Source: Erigeron canadensis
Taxonomy: Eukaryota > Streptophyta > Magnoliopsida > Asterales > Asteraceae
Direction of reading: 5' to 3'
NCBI RefSeq assembly: GCF_010389155.1
Contig: NC_057765.1
Span: 26,476,980-26,540,979 of the forward strand
Length of the DNA stretch: 64,000 bases
The first letter of the stretch is position 1. Each line of letters starts with the position of its first letter. The notes beneath the pieces were generated by a model. The model made no database searches and was not told where the DNA came from. It saw nothing but the letters and a program-made list of their open reading frames with translations. Below are positions 57,190-64,000 of this stretch, piece by piece. The position numbers were made by a program, and so were the translations under genes.

Positions 57190-59442
57190 TGTTAGAATAT
57201 GAGCACATAAGCATATAACAATTCACGAGTACGCAGCGGGAAAAAACGTATATGCAATCATATTAATTAACAAAGAAGGAATCGAAACGTGTAACTTTGC
57301 GCAAAGCTTCCAATAATATTATTAATAAATAGATTATTATTGTTGTAGGGTTTAAAGTAAAACCCATCTACGATCGCACACTAGACACCCTTATACCGTA
57401 GGCTAGTACCCCGATCATGATCAACAAACCCCTTTGTTTATTCCTTAATTCGAAACCTAAGCAAAAACCCAAAAACCCTATTTCCTTGCAAAACTGGTCG
57501 AACAAAAAAAGGAGAGAAAAGAGAAAATTAGTTAGGGTTTTACCTCATAGAACTTATGAAAAACCCCTAGCTTTAATCCTCTATTTATAAGCTTAGGTTT
57601 AGAGTTACTTAACTTGATGGACAAGTTTGGTTTAAGGCCTAAAACCCTTTAAAAATTTCAGCCCCCTCCACAATTAATTAGAGCCCAACTCTAATTCCTA
57701 ATTATCACATTGATGAGCGTCCAAATTGTGATAAAAACCCTATTGAAAGGCTTCATTTCTATGTCTAAATGAGTTAATATTCCGGAACTTTTGGTACTTA
57801 ATGAATTGCATGTTTATATAGGTTCACGAAAGATGCGAGAGAGGGTAAATGGCATCAAGTAACTCAGGAGGGAAGCCTATAATGATTACAAGACACAAGG
57901 AAGCGATTCGGAGCTGAACGAAGATGCGGGAGGTGCAGCAGGAGCCACCAGCGCCGCTGGCCAGTCATCTACTAGCGCTGCTGGAGAAATCCAGCGCCGC
58001 TCTCTCAAGCGCCGCTGGTCTATCAGGCCCACTCACCAGCGCCGCTGGTGAGCCCAGTTCAGGAGACCGACTCTGTTGCCTATTTAAGTCGAACTAACCC
58101 TCGAAACCCTAAAAAGAGAGCCGAAACAGCAGCCCTAGCCGCCCAGTAACACCCCTAGGTCGATTTTGCAGATTCTAAGAAGGTTTGGAGCTTCTAACGC
58201 CTTCCGATCTTCATCCTCGATCTAGATCTAGCTTTCTATTTACGAGTATCTTTTATTTGTTTGAACTATGTCTTTCATATTTTCAAACTTTGTTATTCCA
58301 TTAATAATGCTAGGCTAAGGGCTGGATACTTGTTTGGAATCGATGTGATCATGTAGACGTTTACTGTTTTATTGTGTTTGTTAGTTTACTGTTGAAGTGT
58401 GATTTTTACTGTTCATCGTAGATCTATGTTTATTAGTAGGTCATGTTATTATTGGTTTTATATCTGAATATGTTAGTTTAATTCTGATGGTTGTCTATGA
58501 TCATACACTAGGACTAACATGAACGACTAGTCGGTCTTTAACTAGAAGTAAAAAGTGATTCACTTGTAACCGAGGGATCCAGAACCATAATAACTAGATT
58601 GAATTGAACATGATGCTTAACAATGTCAGACGCGATCCTTTGACTTGGAAACGAGCACTGTGGTGACCGGAGGGAATTATATCTAGTCATGGCTTAAGAG
58701 TTGGGTAACTAAAAGATGGACTAGTAACACAAACTTTAGGTTGTTTAAAGCTTAGACAATGAATCTAACGAGAATTTGTCTATAGAGTAGTGTGAGTCTA
58801 GCGACAGCACTAGTAACTTAGGTAAGGTGAATCTAACGAGAATCCAAGCCCTGACGAAGTTTCCAACAGTCTAACAACCAGTAGAACTAGTATTTGGTCG
58901 TACCATGAGATCTGAGATGTCCAAACAAGTATTTTAATTTAATTACTGTTATTCGCTTTTTCAATTCTATTTTCAGGTTAAGCCTCTCACTACTAGTGTG
59001 TGGCTTAGAGTTAATTTTCTGCAATTAATTAGTTAAAATAGGAAATCGTGACAAACCCCCAACCTTTAGGATTACACTTAGGTATACATTAAACAGTGCA
59101 ACGCGTCCCTGCAAACGATCCTGTAGCTTACCACTAGCCTATACTACATCAACCGGGTTCGCTGCCTGTAAGTGTGGTTTTGTTTAGTTTAGTTACTTGT
59201 ACAACATATAAATTTAAAGACCCGTAAAACAAATGCACATCACACATAAGCCCTTTTCCTTTTAATTAATGAACATATTTATCTTATAATTTAGTTTATT
59301 AATCATTTCGTGATCAAATTAATTAATATATTAATTTAATATACTAATTAATAATATAGAGTTACTGTGCCATTTCGTGTGACCCCGTAGGCTTAAATTA
59401 TTTCCGGACATGCGTTTATTATAACGTGATCACATACCAACA
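57190..59442 (-). repeat. 5-prime LTR of the copia element, interrupted
   Basis: This matches 43927-44641 on both sides of a 1532-bp insert. It starts TGTTAGAATATGAG and ends CATACCAACA on the plus strand. Confidence 0.9.
57711..59242. mobile_element. solo LTR (probably Ty3/gypsy, Athila/Tat-like) in the copia LTR
   Basis: It starts TGATGAGCG, ends GCACATCA, and CACAT is duplicated at 57706-57710 and 59243-59247. There is no gag or pol. It holds five CAGCGCCGCTG-like palindromes (57948-58050) and a CCCTGCAAACGATCC block near 59107, of the kind seen near Tat/Athila LTR ends. The lineage call is weak; the insertion itself is clear. Confidence 0.75.
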
Positions 59443-59447
59443 GTTAC
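59443..59447 (+). repeat. target site duplication GTTAC (right)
   Basis: Partner of 43922-43926. Confidence 0.92.
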
Positions 59448-59499
59448 AACTAAACGTTTATATACAATATACACGTTAAACAATACCCTTAACAACAAC

Positions 59500-59806
59500 G
59501 TTATGCCACAAATGTGTACTTACTCATTATGCCATAAACATGGACTTTACGTTATGCCACTAAAGTGGACTTACTCGTTATGCCATAAACATTGACTTTA
59601 CGTTATGCCACTAACGTGGACTTACTTGTTATGCTATAAACATGGACTTTACGTTATGCCACTAACGTGGACTTACTCGTTATGCCATAAACATGGACTT
59701 TACATTATGCCACTAACGTGGACTTACTCGTTATTCCATCAACATGGACTTTACGTTATGCCACTAACGTGGACTTACTCGTTATGTCATCAACATGGAC
59801 TTAATC
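59500..59806 (+). repeat. 51-bp tandem repeat, about six units
   Basis: Alternating halves CGTTATGCCACTAACGTGG and CGTTATGCCATAAACATGG, each about 25 bp. It lies in the right part of the outer solo LTR. The period is divisible by three, which creates a spurious repetitive ORF at 59605-60009. Confidence 0.88.
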
Positions 59807-61579
59807 GTTACCACAAATCACAAATTTATAATATGTTACGGGGGAAAATTTTAGTATGCAAGATCCTATGTCCCATTCCATATCCAAACGTTTTCCATCA
59901 ACCAATAACACAATGCACATACACTTCATACGATTCTACTTTCAAGGAGTCATCGATGCTTATATATAGGGTCACCCGCAGCCTTCCCACCACATCTACT
60001 ACTCATTGAAAGTATAACCGTCTTCCATGTATGTACAACTATCCAAACCACAACGCGTATTCATAAACGAAAGCATAATTAACCTAGCAACAAGTTAATA
60101 CGTTAATCAAACAATCAATCAATTGGTCAATCAACAATTAAACAAGCACGTACACTTTTCAGCCCGGATCTCAATTGAGTAGGGAGGGTTTACGAAACTC
60201 ACCTTGAGTGGCTACAACAAGTTAAAGTCAAACTATAAATGTCCAACGATCGCTTCGCGTGCATCACCTATCAAACATACATATTACAATCACGTGTCAA
60301 ATCCTTAATTGAAGATTTAGAAAGGTACTCTAACTTTGGATGACAATCGTGACTCGATTTGGTTATGTCAAAATCCTCAAACGTCTTAATAGCTTAATCG
60401 AACATAAACAAGGACATTTGACATGAAATTTTTAGAAATGGAGATGGATTCACTTCGAAAGGATGATATCATGAGAGAATAGACTCTCATACGATTCCAA
60501 CGATAGGTCATATGCCTAGAACAGACTTACGGTACAAAAGTTATTGACGTTTGAAAACTGACGTGCAAAACAGACGAAAATCTGAAAAGTGACTCAAGGG
60601 AGGGGGCGTAACCTACGCTGGTTCAAAATTGTATGGGCGTAAGTTACGCCCAAAGTTGGCATAACTTACGGTGGCTTGGAAACTCATGTTTTGGCATCTG
60701 ATTAGCGTAAAGAGAAGGCAAAATGAAAATGGTAGATGGAAGAGGCGTACGTTACGGCCCTGGGGGCGTACCTTACACCAGGTTTGCACCAAAAGTTCCT
60801 ACACAAGATCTTGAAGCTAAAACACGATCCAAATCCAACCCAAAACCCCATTTTCAAACTATGAACGATTTTGAGAGTGTAGATACTCATCTTTAAGCAC
60901 ATTAAACATATATAAACATAACCCATAACAAAAATCCATCCATAACTTCCCACAAATCCGAATTCATCTAAAAAAAATCAAAACCCTAAATGAAACCCTA
61001 ATTCGACTCAAATCCGGTTTTAACTCGATTCAAGACCTAGGAACGTTTAGATTTGACTAGAGACATGTTCAATAACATAAAATGGTTATTATGAGATAGT
61101 TTTTACTTACCAAATCTTCCAAAAGCTCTTAAATCTGAATTTGACCCAAAATGGAGATTTCTTGCACTTTGAAACTCTATCTTTTGATATGATGTAATAA
61201 TGATGAAGTTGATGTTGAAATTATGACAAATCTAGCTTCAAAACGCATCCTATTATTCAAGAATTTTAGAGAGGAAGTGAGGAGAAAGTAAATGGAGAGG
61301 GAGAAAGAGTGATAGAAGATGAGGTAAAGGAAAGTGAATGAATGAGTGGAGGGTGTTGAGTGGGGGTCCGGCCTAAGGGTCTAAAAACAAGGCTCCCGTT
61401 TCACTAAATTCGACAAATAGCTAAACGTTATCCATTAAAACGCTAAAATAAAACTGTAACCACAAGTAACTCAACGTTACGTTAAAATGCGACAAAACGT
61501 TCAGCAATTAATCATTTAATCATACCTTTAAATTTCGTTTCATTATAAGTCAATATAGTCAAATGTCGCGAATGTTACA

Positions 61580-61584
61580 TTTAG
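61580..61584 (+). repeat. target site duplication TTTAG (right)
   Basis: Partner of 43507-43511. Confidence 0.85.
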
Positions 61585-61589
61585 TATAA

Positions 61590-61907
61590 TGGTTATAATA
61601 ACAATGGGATGCCCGTGCGATGCGGTGGTGATAGTGGTAGCGATGAAGGTGTGGCGACGACAGCAGTGTAGCGACGGTGATGGTGGTGGTGTCGTGGTGG
61701 TGAATGTAAATTAATTGATGTAAGAGAGTTGATATGGTTTTTTAAGAGTTGAAGGATCTATGTTGTAATTTATTTCATTAAGGGTATTATATGTAAATAG
61801 GCGAAAATGTTTAAATTAGTGAATAAAGAAGACGATTAATATGGTCATTTTAAAATCTTAATTACTTAAAAGGGGAAGAGGTAGTTTGCTTTATAGAGTA
61901 GTATAGA
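61590..61907 (-). mobile_element. non-autonomous Helitron-like element
   Basis: The minus strand begins TCTATACTACTCTATAAAGC at 61907 after an A, a standard plant Helitron 5-prime end. The other end is rich in CACCACC triplets and reads CGCATCGCACGGGCATCCC near 61625-61607; the exact 3-prime terminus is unclear. No coding capacity. Similar sequence lies at 42170-42390. Confidence 0.5.
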
Positions 61908-62112
61908 TATAGATATAGAAGTATAGATATAGATATGGATATAAATATAGAGGGGTTGGGTATTGTAAAACAAGTATTAAAGTAAAACAAATAGTACAAG
62001 ATCTTGATCTTTAGATCATGGTTAAATTGATGCACTAAGATTCACGAAGCAATTGATGCACGATGTTTTATTTGTTTACCTAAAACCTATATATAGATAT
62101 AGATATAGATAA
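61900..62112. repeat. TATAGA-type microsatellite patches
   Basis: Runs of (TATAGA)n occur at 61902-61950 and 62088-62112 with AT-rich sequence between. Confidence 0.75.
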
Positions 62113-62477
62113 TTTCTTTGGTTTTACTTTATCTTTTATTAATACTTTTCTTAAGTTGAATAACTTATATTTATTATTGTACAAACATCAACAAATTATG
62201 TTTTGTTTATTTGAATAACATTAAAAAAAAAATAGCATATTCAAATATCAACCCGGATGTTATTCAATGTCAATCTCTTATTTCTTTTGAATGTAAAAGA
62301 AAAACTTCTTTTACATTTGTAAAAAAATTGTTAAACATTGGTATAAATAAGTACTATTGCTTAAAGTTATCATTAATATAAAATAATTGGATCACTAGTG
62401 TAAGAAAATAAAGAATAGGATATAATTTTGTAATCAAAAGTTATCTATACTTCTATATCTATATTTATAATTCTATA

Positions 62478-62721
62478 TCATACTATAAAAAAAATAGCTC
62501 TCATGTTGAAAATTATATGGAAAAAATTGTCTAAAATATCCTTAATGCTTAAGTAGACAATCAATCCTTTATTTTTTAATATATCTTTATTAATTATTTA
62601 CATCAATTACTTTTACATTAATTATCTACCATACTCGACGTCGTCTCCACCATCGATAGTAGTCACCACAACCACAACGTCGCCGCATGACTACCGCTGC
62701 ATTGAGCTAGCACCGTGCTAG
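62478..62721 (+). mobile_element. small non-autonomous Helitron-like element (244 bp)
   Basis: It begins TCATACTATAAAAAAAATAGC after an A and ends with the hairpin GCACCGTGC followed by CTAG and a T. This fits Helitron rules (A/T insertion, 3-prime hairpin, CTRR). The 3-prime half is rich in CGTCG and CACCAC triplets like the copy at 61590-61907. Confidence 0.45.
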
Positions 62722-64000
62722 TAATATATATCTTAAAGCAATTATCATTTGATCAGCCATGACTATAATTTGTAACAAAATAATACCAAGAAGATGAGAG
62801 AGGAAATCATTTGAGTTAGCTCAAGTCGTCATCCATCACCTACAAAGCTCAAGTCTACCATGTGATATGATGTCCTTTTAAGTGATCCAAGTTCTATCTT
62901 TCTTGCAAATATGATTGATATAAATATTTACGTATTTATTCAAATATAAGGTATATTAGGTGGAAATATTTAACTGAATAACATGTATTGTGACTTGTGA
63001 GACATGTGCATGTTAATACCAATATGGTATTTGGGATTAAAAGGTTCCTTCGATTTATCCTTTTTAGTAGAAATATCCTTTTAGACATACATTATAAAAA
63101 TATATTTTTAAGATTTTTTTTAAGAAACATATATCGAGTATAAAACTGATAAGGATACAGTAAGGATAAAATTATATTTTAATTGGTCTTTTTAGTAGTC
63201 TCTATTTTTGTGGCAGAAATAAGACAGTTTATATCTTATACTAATTCATACACAAAATTGAACAATATTGAAGTCATTATTAATTTAAGTTACAAAAGGA
63301 AATTATAATGCAATTAATTAATTGAGATATGTGCCTAGCTAGCTAGTGGGTAGCTAGGAAACCAAATTAGTTTTTGATGATAAGGAAACTTTGCATAGAG
63401 GTAGGATTGGAAACACCAAATCAAAAATTATATATACTCGTATACTAGATTTTAGACCCGTGTCCAATACTGGACACGGGTTTAACGATATCATCACTAT
63501 TAGATATTTATATATTTAACTATTTAAGTCATAAAAGCTTGTAATTTTAAAGATATAAGGTTCTAAGTGTTATATTTTGCAAGTTGTACTACAATAATCA
63601 TAGGTTCGTCACGTCATTGTTAGCTGATAGATATTGATGGAATTGTTTGTCGTAATCATTTCACAAGACACATGCTATTCACAAGGCAGATGCTATAATA
63701 TTATCTCTATTATAAGAGTTTTTGGAATCAGTTGTTCTTATAATGTGATATTATTATGAAAGATAATTAAAAACTTAAATATAAACAGACTTGTGCTTCT
63801 AAACAAAAATATAACACAAACAAAAATATTTATAGTCAAAGTTCATAAAGTTTGACTTTGAAAATAATAAAGTGGACAACTTTAGTGAGACGGAGGGGAT
63901 ATTTATTAATAAGTCATTATGTTTTGAAATTATTCTTTGTAGACAATATTTCATACGTTGGAATTTTTTTAGTTAATTAAATGATTGTAAATTTAAAAAA
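62722..64000. other. AT-rich intergenic DNA with one strong hairpin
   Basis: No gene is supported. At 63456-63481 ACCCGTGTCC and GGACACGGGT form a perfect 10-bp stem with a 6-base loop. On the minus strand it is followed by CTAAAATCTAG then T, as at a Helitron 3-prime end. A matching 5-prime end was not found. Confidence 0.5.

Larger units (their letters stand above)
43927..59442 (-). mobile_element. degenerate Ty1/copia element nested in the solo LTR
   Basis: The left LTR is 43927-44641 (715 bp) and the right LTR 57190-59442 (716 bp after removing an insert), with GTTAC target duplications. A PBS-like site at 57175-57188 (minus TGGTATCACGAGCC) and a purine tract at 44642-44655 set the minus orientation. 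Internal order: leader, gag (49620-49080), integrase (48730-48005), RT (47682-46700), RNase H (46400-45513). It is heavily mutated. LTRs differ at about 20 of the first 290 aligned positions, so it is much older than the 20869-30699 element. It was later hit by a chromovirus, a solo-LTR element and a MITE. Confidence 0.9.
43512..61579. mobile_element. solo Ty3/gypsy-type LTR, split by later insertions
   Basis: It starts TGTAACACCC (43512) and ends GAATGTTACA (61579), with TTTAG on both sides. After removing the copia element (43927-59442) and its duplicated GTTAC, about 2547 bp remain, similar in size and termini to the solo LTR at 15616-18386. There is no internal region, so it is a solo LTR. 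It is the outermost and oldest layer of the nest. The right part holds a 51-bp tandem repeat (59500-59806). Confidence 0.82.

Noticed and set aside
59605..60009. 134-codon ORF with repeated PLTWTYSLCH units
   Set aside because: It is the translation of a 51-bp tandem DNA repeat within an LTR. The period is a multiple of three, so stops are avoided by chance.

Overview
The window is nuclear DNA from a eudicot plant. It is AT-rich, intron-bearing and dominated by nested LTR retrotransposons. The one well-supported host gene is a TIR-NBS-LRR (TNL) resistance-type gene, and TNLs are essentially absent from monocots. The style of the Ty1/copia elements, with a very long extra 3-prime ORF, recalls Asteraceae genomes; that placement is from memory and moderate. 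I see no rRNA, tRNA gene or CRISPR array.

Layout. 1-14856: a minus-strand Sirevirus-like Ty1/copia element reading 5-prime LTR (14191-14856), PBS, gag, pol, a structured non-coding spacer with three 106-bp units, then a degraded extra ORF (ORF3). It runs into a 100-N assembly gap (2732-2831). Beyond the gap (1-2731) a second gag copy begins that matches 11217-14004 but is riddled with one-base deletions. 14857-33094: remains of a plus-strand element of the same lineage (promoter-like region, ORF3, polypurine tract, 3-prime LTR). Its ORF3 5-prime UTR is split by a 2.77-kb solo LTR (15616-18386). Its ORF3 coding region is split by a complete, young 9.8-kb minus-strand LTR element (20869-30699). 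That intruder has near-identical LTRs, a perfect 5-bp target duplication, gag and ORF3, but no pol. 36397-41548: the TNL gene, four coding exons and 1306 codons, open throughout. 43512-61579: a nested stack. A solo Ty3/gypsy-type LTR was split by a Ty1/copia element (43927-59442), which was itself hit by a Tekay/Del-like chromovirus (50207-56103), a second solo LTR (57711-59242) and a hAT-like MITE (45774-46298). Helitron-like and AT-rich sequence fills the right end.

How the parts work together. Apart from the TNL, which should encode an intracellular immune receptor (TIR, NB-ARC, LRR), every coding feature is retrotransposon-derived and mostly broken. The most unusual material is non-coding. 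One set is the 106-bp units, whose stems change on both sides together. The other is an array of about fourteen short hairpins on both sides of gag in the pol-less element. Both recall the palindromic non-coding repeats known from Sireviruses, but with different sequences. Three elements share the long ORF3 of unknown function, each copy with a TATA-like box and leader directly upstream, which suggests ORF3 has its own promoter.
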